Origin: Ophiosphaerella korrae
Taxonomy: Eukaryota; Ascomycota; Dothideomycetes; Pleosporales; Phaeosphaeriaceae
Length of the DNA: 64,000 nt
Reading direction: 5' to 3'
Assembly: GCA_028456385.1 (NCBI GenBank)
Contig: JALNQF010000044.1
Location: 222,777-286,776, forward strand
The translations under genes and the position numbers were made by a program. Shown in pieces: positions 11,070 through 22,632 of the stretch (position 1 is its first letter; every line of letters starts with the position of its first letter). The notes beneath the pieces were generated by a model that worked only from the letters and a program-made list of their open reading frames with translations, was not told the DNA's origin and searched no databases.

Positions 11070-13282
11070 ATGCATCGTAGATCCTCGATCCTGTCGTATC
11101 GACCCAAGACCTCCTCTGCCGCCGACGACGAGAGCAGCTGCAGCCGCATCGCTCTGCCGCGAGAACATACCATGAAGCGGACCGCTTCGCAGACCTTCAC
11201 CCACACCCACGAGATGACCATGCGGGAGGCGTCGGCGCTGGACGCCGTCAACGAAGCCTCCTTTGGCGTGTCCTCGCACCACTCACACTCCAGCTCGCTT
11301 TCCCGCGCCTTGAACACCGTCACGGGCTCCTTCACCCGCCAGAAGGCGCGCCGCCGCCTCTCTGCGGCCACCCCGTCGGCGCCGCGCCGGAGAGGCTCCA
11401 TCCAAAGCTTCGCCGAGCCCTCGGCCGCCAGCAACTCCGCCGCCATGACGAGCATCGAACAGCAACGCCAGTGTCTGCACCACCAGGACTCGGGCATGCC
11501 CAATGCACCCATGTATCCCCCGTTGTCCAAGGCCTTTTCGCTCAAGCGCTTCGGCAGCATGCGGCGGCGACCCGCTCCTGCGTTTGGTGCCGCGGGAGAG
11601 GCGGCGGCGCCGCCCGCCCTCTTTTCTGCTCCCCAGCCCTTCTGTGCCTCTGGGCACTCGCTACCGGGAATACCGGGGGCAGCCGCGAGGCAGGCCGCGG
11701 CAGCTGCCAACCAGGACCGCCAGAACCAATTGCGACGCGAGCAGGAACACCAGCACCAGGAAACGCATCGCTTCCTCAATGGCCTCAACAACACCATCAC
11801 CCGTGACCACGACCTCAAGGACAATGAGAGCGGTGTTGATATGACGTGTGCCTCGGACATTGTTCGCCCCGACAGCGTGATCGAGAAGAAGATGAGTATG
11901 TCTTCTTGCGTATTTGCTCCCGCGGCGTGAGAGGTGCATGCATGCTAACTGTGCTAGTCGATCCCTTTGAGCGCCTCCCTGCCGAGCTCGCCACGTCTGT
12001 GCTGTCCAACCTCGACGCTGCATCCCTTGCCAGTGCCGAGCGCGTGTCACGTGGCTGGAGGAAACTTGCCTCATCGCCCCATGTCTGGCGAAACGTCTTC
12101 CTGCGCAAGCACGAGCCCGAGGTCCATGTCTCGCCCGCGCCCATACAGATGGGCGGCTCAGGCATTGGCCCAAAGTTTAATGGACAGCCCGCGCCAGGCC
12201 AGCCGTGGAAGAAGATGTACGGTGCTAGAGCCGAGATCAACAGGAGGTGGAAGGCTGGCAATCCTGCAGCCATCTACCTCAATGGACACACCGATAGTGT
12301 GTACTGCTGCCAGTTCGACGAGACCAAGGCTATTACCGGGTCGCGTGACCGAACCATTCGTGTCTGGGATCTCAAGACATACAAGTGCCTCAAGGTGTAT
12401 GGTGGACCTAACCACCGTCCTGTTGCCAATACACCCCCGCCCATGGAAGAGCGCCCGGAGCGTGTGATCAGCAATCCCTCCATGAATGGAACATGGAGTG
12501 GTAACCAAATTTACTGTGTGCCTTCAGACTACCACGACGCCTCCATTCTGTGCCTGCAATACGACAATGAAATCATGGTGACTGGTTCGTCAGATTACAC
12601 CTGCATCGTTTGGGACATTACTGGCGATGAATTTGTCCCAATGCACCGTCTACGTGGCCACGAAGCCGGTGTGCTCGATGTATGTTTAGACGACAAATAC
12701 ATCATCTCCTGCTCCAAGGACGCCATGATCAAAGTCTGGGACCGCAAGTCCGGTACCTGCATCCGCACGCTCAAGGGCCACCGCGGTCCCGTCAACGCCG
12801 TGCAGCTGCGAGGCAACTTCCTCGTCTCCGCTAGCGGCGATGGCGTGGCCAAGCTTTGGAACCTAGAAACCGGCGTCTCCATCAAAGATTTCCCCTCGGA
12901 GGACCGCGGCCTCGCCGCCGTCGAGTTCTCGGACGACGCCAAGTACGTCCTCGCCGGCGGCAACGACCATGTAGTCTACAAGTTTGATGCATCCACTGGC
13001 AACCTCGTGCACTCCCGCGTCAAGCACGATGGCCTCGTGCGCTCCCTTTTCCTCGACGCCTTCAACGGCCGCATCATCTCCGGCTCGTATGACCAAAGCA
13101 TCCAAGTCTCCGACTACGACTCTGGCACCCCTTTTGCTACCTACAAAAACTGGACCACGAGCTGGATTCTCTCGGCGAAAAGCGACTATCGTCGCGTCGT
13201 GGCCACGAGCCAGGATGGCCGCACGCTTATCCTCGATTTTGGCTATGCGGTGCCGGGCGCCGAGGCCCTCGTCGGCATCTGA
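11070..13282 (+). CDS. F-box/WD40 protein, predicted SCF substrate adaptor
   Basis: Two exons, 11070-11895 and 11958-13282, joined across a 62-bp intron (donor GTATGT, branch GCTAACT, acceptor TAG); product about 716 residues. The first 275 residues are low-complexity and Ser/Gln-rich. An F-box begins just after the junction (DPFERLPAELATSVLSNLD...ERVSRGWRKLA). About seven WD40 units follow, from GHTDSVYCCQFDE, each ending near VWD or LWN. This is the layout of Fbw7/Cdc4-type receptors, in which the F-box binds Skp1 and the propeller binds phosphorylated targets for ubiquitination. The specific orthologue cannot be fixed from sequence alone. The start was placed at ATG 11070 because the frame upstream has no ATG. 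Confidence 0.87.
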
Positions 13283-13679
13283 GCCCCTTTCTTTTATGTA
13301 TTGTCGCGATGTGCATTCTTTTTACTCCGTTTTCTTCTCTTTGTTTTTAAATCCTTATGCATAGCGGTTTAGCATCATCCGGCGTTTCATTGCCGACTTT
13401 TTCCCTGCGTTCGTTTAATCAGAGAGTCTTTAGTGTGCTATAGATCCTAGCTGTGTTTCGATTTGCGCGCGTGAGACATTATAGAGTTGGGAGGGGAAGG
13501 AAAGGGGGAGGGGGAGGGGGGGGGATCGCATGGGTAGTGCTAGTGTCTAGTTTTTAGGTAATTGGGGAAGGGCAAAAACGTTGGATAGGGAGATGTTTTG
13601 TTCAAGCTCTTGTTGTCTTGTCTTGTGATGTTTGCGCTTCCCATCTGTCATATATGATATATATATATATATATGTATA
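13283..13679. other. Convergent 3' flanks with AT microsatellite
   Basis: Short region between two convergent stops. It holds a G-rich patch near 13500-13525 and an (AT)n microsatellite at about 13650-13678 that abuts the APM3 stop codon. Confidence 0.6.
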
Positions 13680-15242
13680 TCAGCACCGCGCCTCCACCCC
13701 CCGCCGGCTCACACACAAGTACTTCACCCCCTTGTACGGCGTCACTGCGCTCCCCATCCCACTCGACCGCTTCGCGTCCACGGCCAAACTCTCCACCCGC
13801 ACCCCACTCGCCAACCACCCTTTGACCCCAAAACTGACGCTCGCGCCCCCCGGCATGAGCCCACGGTTTGCCTTGTGCGCAGCCCCGTCCACATCCTTGG
13901 ATTCCCCCGCCGCACCAAACGCCGCGCTCTCGGTGTCGACGTCGCGCTCGCGCCCAACCAGTGTGCCCCGCAGCGTCGCGGCAGCGCCCGCGGTGCCCCG
14001 GTCCTGCGCGAGGAGCGCCGCGACGTCGCGCGCGTTGAGCCGCCATTCGATGGCGTGCTCGGCCGGGTCGAAGGATGCGTCGCCGGATTTGACGCGCAGG
14101 TCGGCCACGCTGGACACGGCGTGGGGGAGCGGAATGTAGACTGTGAGCTCGTCTATTGCCGGAGAGGCCTGTGGGCGCGCACCGGGTTTTGCACCAGGCG
14201 GGTTGGATTTGCCTGCGAAGCGCGGGTTGAGCAGGAGTGTGGCTACAAAGTCTGCTCCGAGGGGGCCCTGGCTGGGGAGGATGGATATGGTGGCTGGGAT
14301 GGCGAGCTTGGGCGCGGGAGATGTGGGTGTGAAGGAGGAGAGGGCCGAGGGCCCGAGTAGGTCGACTTCATAAGCGGCGAGCACGAAGCGGCCGTCGGGC
14401 GGGACGAAGGAGAGTTCGCCGGGCCGGTCTTTCCAGCGGCTGAGGCGCACGCAGGGGTGGAAGACGGGGAGGGCCAGCACGTTGTGGATGCCGCCAGGGC
14501 ACGCGAGGTGGAGGAGGAGGTCGGGGACGCCCGAGACTTTTGCGGTGAAGGCAATGGTGCCGTTGGCGGTGGCGGAGAGTGCACGGCCGGACGGCGAGAG
14601 CACGACGTGCAGCGTTTCGACAATGTCGACGTACATCTCGTTAGAGGTGTGACGGACGTTGGCGCGCCGCCAGGGCACGGCGGAGGTCGGTTGTGCAGAG
14701 TTTGTGGGGCCTAGACGCGGGCTGGGACGTGAGGCCAGAGAAAAAGGCGTGGTGGACGGCGTGAGGGAGCTGGGTGTAGAGCTAGGCAGACCCACGCCTC
14801 CTAGCAAGCTCTTCATGAAATTCGGCGCGTCGACGACATCTCGCAGCGCATTTGGTTCCGTGCAGGCTATGATTCCTCCGTCGACCATCTCGCTGAGCAA
14901 TTGGGCCACGACATCGTAGTTGGCTTCTATCCGGCTTGCCAGCAGCGGCGAGCCCAGAAAGTCTTCCAGCACATCGGCCACGCGGTGCAGAAACTCGAGG
15001 ACCTGCAGCGGCTCGGTATCAGACGAGCAGGGGCACAGGAAGAGCAGCTGGTCCTGGACGATAGAGTAGAGTAAGGTGGCCGGATTGGTGTTGGGGAGGT
15101 AGATCAAGGAGGGTCGTGGGGCGGCATGTGACAGATATAACGGGAGGAGCGTGCTGCTGGCGGGCGGGCGACCAATGTATGTGTGTTCGAGCAGAGGTGT
15201 GCTGTTTTCGTCGAAAATGTAGAGCGCCTCTATGGTGCTCAT
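13680..15242 (-). CDS. APM3: AP-3 adaptor complex mu subunit
   Basis: Single exon, 520 residues. The N-terminus MSTIEALYIFDENSTPLLEH is a longin-type mu start. It is followed by QDQLLFLCPCSSDTEPLQVLEFLHRVADVLEDFLG and DVVAQLLSEMVDGGI, which are characteristic of adaptor medium chains. The C-terminal mu-homology domain starts near NEMYVDIVETLHVVLSPSG. AP-3 sorts cargo from the Golgi/endosome to the vacuole, and the mu chain reads tyrosine-based signals. Fungal inserts (Ser/Thr/Pro-rich linker, Ala-rich segment near the end) make it longer than the roughly 420-residue animal protein. The gene shares a 156-bp upstream region with the DMAC1-like gene on the other strand. Confidence 0.88.
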   Translation of the reverse strand: MSTIEALYIFDENSTPLLEHTYIGRPPASSTLLPLYLSHAAPRPSLIYLPNTNPATLLYSIVQDQLLFLCPCSSDTEPLQVLEFLHRVADVLEDFLGSPLLASRIEANYDVVAQLLSEMVDGGIIACTEPNALRDVVDAPNFMKSLLGGVGLPSSTPSSLTPSTTPFSLASRPSPRLGPTNSAQPTSAVPWRRANVRHTSNEMYVDIVETLHVVLSPSGRALSATANGTIAFTAKVSGVPDLLLHLACPGGIHNVLALPVFHPCVRLSRWKDRPGELSFVPPDGRFVLAAYEVDLLGPSALSSFTPTSPAPKLAIPATISILPSQGPLGADFVATLLLNPRFAGKSNPPGAKPGARPQASPAIDELTVYIPLPHAVSSVADLRVKSGDASFDPAEHAIEWRLNARDVAALLAQDRGTAGAAATLRGTLVGRERDVDTESAAFGAAGESKDVDGAAHKANRGLMPGGASVSFGVKGWLASGVRVESLAVDAKRSSGMGSAVTPYKGVKYLCVSRRGVEARC

Positions 15243-15398
15243 CGTGGCGCAAATGCTACCGGGGAGCCATGTGTTGGGCGATGGAGTGACGTTGGAGTCT
15301 AGTGGGGTCTGTTGTGGCGGGGGGGGGGGGGCGTGCTTGGACGCGACGCAACGAGATATCTGATCTATCCTCACGACACAACACGACCTCGATTCGTT
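15243..15398. promoter_or_regulatory. Compact bidirectional promoter, APM3 / DMAC1-like
   Basis: Only 156 bp separate the two divergent ATG codons, so both promoters must lie here or overlap the coding starts. It contains a run of G (about 15319-15330). No TATA-like element was identified with confidence. Confidence 0.6.
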
Positions 15399-15740
15399 AT
15401 GGCACAAGACATCACAGCACCCACATTCAAGGAGGCGCTCAAGCAGGATAGAGCACAGTTTGACGATTGCACGCCGTGTCGCGTAATCGGTAAGCTCAAG
15501 ACGCGCCGCCTGGTCTCTTCTGCCAGAGGCATTGAGCATGGCTCTGACCATCTCTCAGGAAGCGCAACCTTTGTCGGCCTCGGAGTATTTACCTATGTCT
15601 CTGGCCAATCACAGCTCACGGCCAATCAAGCAAAAATACGCGCAAGCAAAAGCATCTTCGGCATGGGCAGCAGACGAGCAGCCATCACCGGCACCGCGTC
15701 AGTCATGGTTGGATTAGGAGTGTATAGGTGGTTTGCATGA
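15399..15740 (+). CDS. DMAC1/TMEM261-like small mitochondrial membrane protein
   Basis: Exons 15399-15489 and 15559-15740 around a 69-bp intron (donor GTAAGC, acceptor CAG); product 90 residues. A CxxC motif (DDCTPCRVIG) is followed by two hydrophobic segments (SATFVGLGVFTYVSG and ITGTASVMVGLGVYRWF). This is the pattern of the DUF4536 family, including human DMAC1, a complex I distal-arm assembly factor. The CxxC-R-V start directly before the first helix is the strongest similarity. The role in fungi is inferred. Confidence 0.75.
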   Translation: MAQDITAPTFKEALKQDRAQFDDCTPCRVIGKLKTRRLVSSARGIEHGSDHLSGSATFVGLGVFTYVSGQSQLTANQAKIRASKSIFGMGSRRAAITGTASVMVGLGVYRWFA

Positions 15741-15974
15741 GATCAGCCTGGGCGTGTACATTGGTAGTATTACATCCGGCGCACAAATGCTAACATGCTA
15801 TCTTGGCTGGTACCCTAACGCCACAGAATGCTTCTAAAGAACCCGCTCCGCCCTATGCATAAGAAAATAGCCTGCTGGGTGCTGTTGGGTATGATGCAAA
15901 ATAATCGTAATCTCGTCCGGTGCCGTCTGCCAGCTGTTCAACAAGTATTAGCCCATCTACTGCTTGCTCCAAGC

Positions 15975-16742
15975 TCATGTCATTCTTCCGCGCTTCGGAC
16001 CCCCTGATGATCCATCCCGTCGGTCGTTGGGGCCGTCAATGTTGAAAAAGTCCTGCATCAGTTTCCGTTTCTGGCCTGCGCCGTTGCCCAGCTGAAATAG
16101 ATTCTGGGCAGCAGACCGCTGGAGGTTTCGTGACGAGGATCGGTTGGATAGCCGCCGGGGGTTTGGGAAGGCCCGGCGAGCAGCAGCAGCAAAGTCGCTG
16201 ACGGTGGCCTCGTTGGTCATGTTGGCAGTGGATGGGTATGACTGGGGCGCGGAGAACTGGAATACATTGTTTAGCGGCGCCACGTCTGCATCGGCAGTCG
16301 TTGCTTCCATCTGAACCGGTGGTGGGGCCGAGTCAGACCGAAGAGCTGTCTCGGTAATTGATCCGGACGTGTCAGTCTCATGAGGGACCAGATGGTGTTC
16401 CATGACGGGTGATGAGCTCCGGGCGCGCTTGTCGTCGAGTTCCTCCTCGTCGCTGTCGCTCCCGGATTGTTTGTTCGGCAGGGCGCCTTCTGACCGTTCC
16501 ATCGCCCACTGCCGTATCCATCGTCCTTCACCATCCCCCATCCCAATATTTTCTTTGCCCATAAAGCCGAGCAAGTCCTCCAGGGCCTCCTGGTAGCCAT
16601 TGCTGCGAGCCCCCTCGAGATCGGCCAGGCAAGACTTGTACAGGTTGGTGACGTTCAGGGCGGCCGTCCGGAAAGACTGGTGCACATCAGGTTGCCGTCT
16701 TGTCCGGGGCAGCGATGTGTTGAGGCTACGCATCGAATCCAT
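15975..16742 (-). CDS. Conserved fungal protein, possibly HAPSTR1/TAPR1-like
   Basis: Single exon, 255 residues. The N-terminal part is helical (FRTAALNVTNLYKSCLADL, then NGYQEALEDLLGFM). It is followed by an acidic segment (SDSDEEELDDKRARSS) and a basic tail with KRKLMQDFFNIDG and PKRGR, which look like nuclear localisation signals. The pattern 'aromatic-x-x-A-A-x-x-V-T-x-L-Y-K-x-S/C, then GYQEALEDLL' reminds me of fungal relatives of the C16orf72 (HAPSTR1/TAPR1) stress-response family, but I hold this loosely. No catalytic residues are visible. Confidence 0.6.
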   Translation of the reverse strand: MDSMRSLNTSLPRTRRQPDVHQSFRTAALNVTNLYKSCLADLEGARSNGYQEALEDLLGFMGKENIGMGDGEGRWIRQWAMERSEGALPNKQSGSDSDEEELDDKRARSSSPVMEHHLVPHETDTSGSITETALRSDSAPPPVQMEATTADADVAPLNNVFQFSAPQSYPSTANMTNEATVSDFAAAARRAFPNPRRLSNRSSSRNLQRSAAQNLFQLGNGAGQKRKLMQDFFNIDGPNDRRDGSSGGPKRGRMT

Positions 16743-17178
16743 ATCGGGCGTGGTTAGGCTGGCGTTTATCCTGAAGGTGGCGTTGTGATGTTGGATCGTA
16801 CGCCAAGAAAGGCCGAGTGCTCTACGGGTCTACAAGTAGAGATGAAAGCGGGCGCGCAGATTCACTAAAGGAGCGTGGCACGTGGCAGTCGCGGTGGTGG
16901 TCGTGGTGAGGTGAAGAGTTGGGTGGTGGGGTTGACACTTGGTTGAAGGCAAGAAAGCCTTCATTGGGAGACGGCAGCCAACGCACGGACGTCTCTCTTG
17001 TCCCCTGCTCGTGCTCACTGCGCTGACCAACACCAACACCACCGCAGACATCACGCAGCCACCATGACAGCATATAAACACAATTAGGCGCCTGGCTTCT
17101 GTCAAGCCGCTAGTAATTCTGTTGCTCTCTCTAAAATGGAACAACTTGAAACACCAGCCATATATTCTGTCTCTATTC
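16743..17178. promoter_or_regulatory. Divergent intergenic region
   Basis: 436 bp between two divergent start codons, presumably holding both promoters. A CACCAACACCAACACCACC-type C/A-rich stretch sits near 17028-17045. No further element identified. Confidence 0.5.
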
Positions 17179-18381
17179 ATGGCTGCTCCTATAGAGTGCC
17201 TCCCTGTAGAAGTCTGTGATATAATTACGTCAGACTTCGATTTCTGGTCTTACCAGCAGCTGCGTTTGTCATCGCGACGATTGTACTCACTCAGCTTATC
17301 GACTTTTACTAAACGGTACTTCTCAAAGCTGACAACAACCCTGGGCTCGCCTTCTCTGGACCGCCTCATCGAAATCTCCAACCATGGCTACGTATCTCAT
17401 ATCGTCACGCTTCTTGATATTGCCCTTCTCAGTCGCCGCGACTACAAGATTTTGGCAAATATCGCAAGAGTTGGTATATTCCCACCACCCAAACGCTTCC
17501 CGGAAGTGTCTGGCGTCCACCAATCAGACATCCAAGGAGAATCAACACTGTACAATGACATCATCGTCCGCAAAAATTTCCAGTGCATTGTCGACCGGCT
17601 CACCCGCGCCCTAAAAGCCTTTCCCAACCTCAAATCCATCCGCTTCCGCACCCAACGCAACGAACCCATCGGCTGGCGCACATCCCAGATCCCAGATGGC
17701 GACTTCCTCTTCCGCACAAAATGCTTCCAAGCCCTCATAACCTCCCTCCACAAAAGTGCAATCCAGCTCTCTGAATTCTCCACCGCAAAGCCCAAAGGCA
17801 AAACCTCGCTGCGGAAGGCCATACACCTCCCCATCTCATCCTTCCTCGAGCCCCACCTATTCACCCACGCCTTCGCAACCCTTGCTTCCCTCACCCTCAC
17901 CCTCGACTCTGCGTCCAGCCCACAGCCTCACCCTCCAACATGGCTCGCCGCCCTCCCCAACCTCACACATCTCGCCCTCGCCCTCTCCCATGACCACGCC
18001 CTTGCCCACGTCCCGTCCTCATCCACCACCCCCTCAGCCAACACCTTCCGCGCCCTCACCTCCACACACTTGCCGCGCCTGTCTTCCATGCACATCCTGC
18101 ACGCCGCGCTGCACGAGCGGGATCTAGTCGCTTTTATCACCGCCCACGCGGCCTCGCTTGAGCGCGTTGTGTTTCGGCATGTGCGGTTAGTCATGGGTAG
18201 TTGGGATGGGGTTGGCGAGGCATTGAAGGGGGTGGAGAGGTTAGGCTATGTGTGTTTTGTTGGGGAGCGGTGGGGGAAGAGGGTTTTGGTAGGGGTGGGG
18301 GGGATGGGGGAGGCGCTGGATGGGATTATGGGGTTGGAGGAGGGCGGGGAAGGGAGTAGGTTGATGTTTAGTGGAGTTTGA
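17179..18381 (+). CDS. F-box domain protein
   Basis: Single exon, 400 residues. The N-terminus MAAPIECLPVEVCDIITSDF followed by FWSYQQLRLSSRRLYSLSL is a fungal F-box. The rest has leucine-rich stretches (FATLASLTLTLDS, LAALPNLTHLALALSHDH) spaced like degenerate leucine-rich repeats. Typical members join SCF ubiquitin ligases; the substrate is unknown. The frame is open upstream to an ATG at 17122, but the F-box starts properly at the internal ATG 17179. The last third is unusually G-rich. Confidence 0.8.
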   Translation: MAAPIECLPVEVCDIITSDFDFWSYQQLRLSSRRLYSLSLSTFTKRYFSKLTTTLGSPSLDRLIEISNHGYVSHIVTLLDIALLSRRDYKILANIARVGIFPPPKRFPEVSGVHQSDIQGESTLYNDIIVRKNFQCIVDRLTRALKAFPNLKSIRFRTQRNEPIGWRTSQIPDGDFLFRTKCFQALITSLHKSAIQLSEFSTAKPKGKTSLRKAIHLPISSFLEPHLFTHAFATLASLTLTLDSASSPQPHPPTWLAALPNLTHLALALSHDHALAHVPSSSTTPSANTFRALTSTHLPRLSSMHILHAALHERDLVAFITAHAASLERVVFRHVRLVMGSWDGVGEALKGVERLGYVCFVGERWGKRVLVGVGGMGEALDGIMGLEEGGEGSRLMFSGV

Positions 18382-19435
18382 GACGCTGGATTTTGGTGAG
18401 CGCGCGGCGCCGCGTTCGAGGTGTGTGGTATCAGTGAGAGATTGGTATAGCATAGCGTTTGGTAATGGACATGGAAAAGTATTTGTGATGATGATAATCT
18501 TATTCTGGGGAGCATGTTGGCCCTTCAAAATGCAATACTTAGGGTACTTGGGTAAATCATTGCCTTCTGCTATGCATTTTCAGAGGATGCTTTTGGGCAA
18601 TTGATTGCTTTGCGTTGCTCGCGTGCTCGCAGAGATACTGGAACTAAATAATTATAAATACCACTGATATTTCAGAGTAGGTGAAATCGTTATGCGGGAA
18701 GTGTTGAATTAGTAACTTATGAATAATTAGATGGCCTTCCTTTATAGTATAAACTCCCAAGACCCACTCTACTTACATATTAGTAGTACTAGTTAACTGA
18801 GTTTACACCGTGTTTGTGCATAGCAATGGGTGTATCTCGATCGAGATTACCTTATTCCTTTCTAATATCATAGGTAATTGTAGATTTAGCAACTTTTAAA
18901 TAGAAAGGGAAGGCCATATATGTAAAATATACCCAGACAAAAGCATGTTGCACAGCATGTGCATGCTGAAATCCAATTCTATTCCTCCCATTTCTACCCC
19001 GCACCACCTGCATGAAATCAGCCTCTCCCACTTCACCCTTATCTATAATCTCGTAAAGACATAGCCGATGTATTTTTTCTAATTTTTTTGCTGGTGGTGG
19101 TGAGCCAAAGTTGCAGGTAGTTTACGGCTTCAGAAAGACAGCGAACAATCAGATCTTGGAAGCCATGATAAGATAGAAATAGTTAGACACCCAGGCACCG
19201 GTGAATATCGAGGTACCTTTAGGCTTATATACAAATGAGGCTATGTAACTGCAGCCCAATAACATGAATACACGTCGCAACATTCCGACAAGGCGTTCTC
19301 AGCCTTGCCAGATAACTCGATTGACCTTCTCAGGCCTCTTGTTACTCTCAAACTTTGCCTTTGTCAATTCTTTTTCTTTCTCTATTCCCCTACTAGGAGC
19401 TTGTATCATCACTAGCTCTTAATTGAAGAATCGCT
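18382..19435. other. AT-rich intergenic region
   Basis: About 1 kb with many TA-rich words and T/A runs. No gene recognised. The final 100 bases, C/T-rich, are a likely leader of the next gene. Confidence 0.55.
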
Positions 19436-22400
19436 ATGGGAGACCCTGGTACGGCTGTAGGGGTTATCTCCCTCGCCTTCCAGGTCTGCCAAGGCTTGGT
19501 AAAATACTATGGCCGTTTCAAAGCCTTTGACGACACGATTGAGAAAACACTACATCGTGTTGAATGTTTGCAAGGAACGATAGCTGCTCTAGAAGGCCCA
19601 GTGCGAAAGCTCGAAGTCGATAACAACCTCATTTCTCACGAAGTACGACTTGCAATAACGTCGTGTTCAGAAAATCTGGAAAAGCTTCAGATTTTGGCTG
19701 AAAAGCGCAGCAAAATCGAAATCTTTAGCGAAGTTAACATGCGGGTTCAAAATTTCAGGAACAAAGCTTTTTTCCCGTTTCGCAAAAGCACTTTGGATGA
19801 CCTGGGAAGCCATTTGGATGCACTTCAGGCGAATCTTGACACAATTATTCAGGCGCTACAGCTGTAGGTCGTCCCAATTTGCTATTGCACATGTCCTCAC
19901 TATGATAGCGATACTATGATACAATCTCGAGAGCATGCCGACGACAGAGCCATATCAATCATACGGCGGACGGAGTCCATCAGCCGTAGGCAGATATACC
20001 AGACTGAGTTGGCTGAGTCGCATATAGAACAAACGTCAGAAAATTCCATGCAAATGCAGATTGGATTCGATAATTTATCCTCCCAGATTCAAGCACTTCA
20101 AGTACTTCAAGAACAGGTTGCTGAAAGATTACTCCTACTGGTAAAATGCTTGAATTACTGCTACGGAGTTTGGAAGAATTAATGCGCGCATAGAACCCAC
20201 TTGTCCAAGCATTTCAAGCAGGGAGATTGCCACCGCCGAGCGTTATGGATGATGGCATCAAATCACACTCAGCTGTGATCGCACTTCAGCGCAAAATTCG
20301 TCGCCTTACTCGGTAAAAACCCGCTGATACTTAATCAGGCCATTCTATTTACTAAAAATATCAGAAAATGCCCATGTAGACCCCTTTCAGACGCGCCATC
20401 AGTCTTTAAGTACTCCTCCTGCTTCAGATGCCGTTTTTACTGGTATCAAAGCTGTGATCACGAACAATCTTGCCGGTTCTACAAAATCTCTCAAAGCCTA
20501 AATACTGTCGGAGCAAGCTATAATTTCATGTCCAAATTCATGGTGACTTCTATTGAGGCGAGCATAAGTTGCCGACAAGGGGCAGGTGGATTCTCAATAT
20601 CATCAGCACTGAAATTTGGACAAACTCTGTTGGAAACCCATCCAGCAGTAGAGCTCTTACAGGATCCTTTCTTTGATTGGTATGAATACGAGAAAAGCCA
20701 CATATGCCCAGCTGAAGCACATATTAATGTCTTGGAGTTTGTAAAGCGTCGGTTTGACGAAATGTTCAGAAGCGGGATGACGAGCCCGTTAGACAGAACA
20801 GAATATGACCATAGTTTTCTTTTCGTAAGTCATTTCACAATTCTCGCGTCCTTCTAGCTAAGCATCATAAGCTGGCATGCAGATTCGTTTGTCATCCAAA
20901 TGTCTTTGAAAACCACAGCACGGAGAGCATTCTTGACTTTTTACGATTCTTTATTGATGCAGGTGTTCCAACGAACAAAGAGCCATCAAGATTGTAAACA
21001 TCCAATTGGACTTGAATATTTATACTTTAGCTGATGTGTACCACAGTTATTCGCCACTGGATTTGATGCTTCTTCATGAGCGGCAAACGAATGTTGAAGG
21101 AAAAGAGTATTTGTGTTCATATCTTGCAAAACAAGGGTCGCAATGGGATTTATGTCGACTGTACGCTTATGCAATCGGTCATGATTTTACAACTATTGAA
21201 TGGATTGAAAAGACGTTCTCTGTGGGCCCGGTCCGTGAAGGTGCTGTTCCCTCGCTTTTTTTTTTTTGGCTTCAAAATATTAACGAGAGCAGCGCATCGC
21301 GAAAGTCTGTTTTCGAACGCCATGCTTAATAGGAGCCTACCAGGAGTGCTCGATGTAATATCAGGGCAAGATCATTTACCATCTGGATTCCCCAAATATG
21401 GATTATCTCTTTTTGCGGATTGGCCCGAGGCACTTCAGATTGTGCTAAACAAATCCTCTAGTGACCTTTTCGGAACATTCTCCACTCGAAGAGCTCTATT
21501 AACGGCATTTACAAGGCGTAATCACGAATCAGTAAATATCCTCTTAGCTTTTGGTGTCAAGATTGATTGGGAGCTGTGGGAGCGAGCTGTTCAAAATTGT
21601 AATGAGGATGTAATTGAGGATCTTATTGACCGGATTGCCAATGTATCGTTCAGACATTGCTTGGGAAACAATATACAGCTGGAAAACATGTTCAAAGTAG
21701 GGGGTCTTTCCCTCAGAGCTGCAAAATATTTGTACGACTCAGGAATTCAGGACATAGATCATCAGCCAACTCTGCACGATGCTCGTAACAAGGATCTCAA
21801 ACGGGGTACTCCGCTGTGGATACATGGTAAATGTATCCCAATAGTTTCGCGTCACATCCAAGTCAGAGCCCTAGATCAAATACGTTTACTGCATTGGCTC
21901 GTTGACAAAGGCGCCAGAGCAGACTACCTGCACGCAGAAATTAGAACGACTCCGGCCCATCTCATCGGTGCAATCCTCAACGCATACTCTTATGAACTGC
22001 ATAGCGAAAAGAATTGGGCGATATTACGACAATCAAGCCTTTCAGGATTCTTCGCTAATATGTTCGCCATGGATTATGTCGATCAATGCAACTGTGCATG
22101 TTCACGGAGAGGTTGCTATCCCATCAGCTCGGCAGTCAAATATAACGCATGGGCGCAACATATTTATACGTTAAAGCATTATTATCGGTGGCCTGGTGAC
22201 TCTTGCCTGACCCTTGAGATGGTGTACGACGACCGGTGGTTAGTGTTAAGAAAGAATTTCCAGCTCCTGGAGCATACAGTAAACCAAGATCCTACACTTG
22301 CATTAGCTGTCTTGCGAGTTCTTACTTTTGAAGAACTTGACATCAGACACACATGCCATGATGCCAGGCTTGTCCGACAGTTGTATAATTGGTTAAATCC

Positions 22401-22632
22401 GGAGTGGATATCCGAGGAAGAAATTGACGAACTTCATGAGGAGGATAGAGACCGTATTGATCTGCTGGAAATTTTGATGGCTGAGTTTGAGGAGAAATGG
22501 AATGAGCACGAAGGGACCCTTGAGGCCTTCGTTGATGGATACTGGACTGAGCGTATGGATAAGGTTGAAATGCAGAGTATCAGTGAAGAAGGGATTAAGG
22601 AGATTCGACGGATAGGAGTGGTACTTTACTAG
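19436..22632 (+). CDS. HeLo/SesA-like N-terminal protein with Cys-rich motif, ankyrin-type body
   Basis: Seven exons chosen from splice signals and frame: 19436-19863, 19909-20140, 20194-20312, 20365-20824, 20872-20993, 21047-21240, 21293-22632; 964 residues with no internal stop. The first about 200 residues (DPGTAVGVISLAFQVCQGLV..., then heptad-like helices) match the fungal 'Helo-like/STAND N-terminal' domains that precede ankyrin, NACHT or kinase modules. A Cys/Arg segment follows (RKCPCRPL...CFRCRFYW). The body has helical repeats with ankyrin-like phrases (ILDFLRFFIDAGVPTNKEPS, VNILLAFGVKIDWELW). Near 22087-22119 lies C-x-C-x-C-S-x-x-G-C, which I recall in many fungal proteins of this type. 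A role in defence or allorecognition is inferred. Introns 4 and 6 have weak sites (AAG acceptor; GTGCTG donor). Confidence 0.75.
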
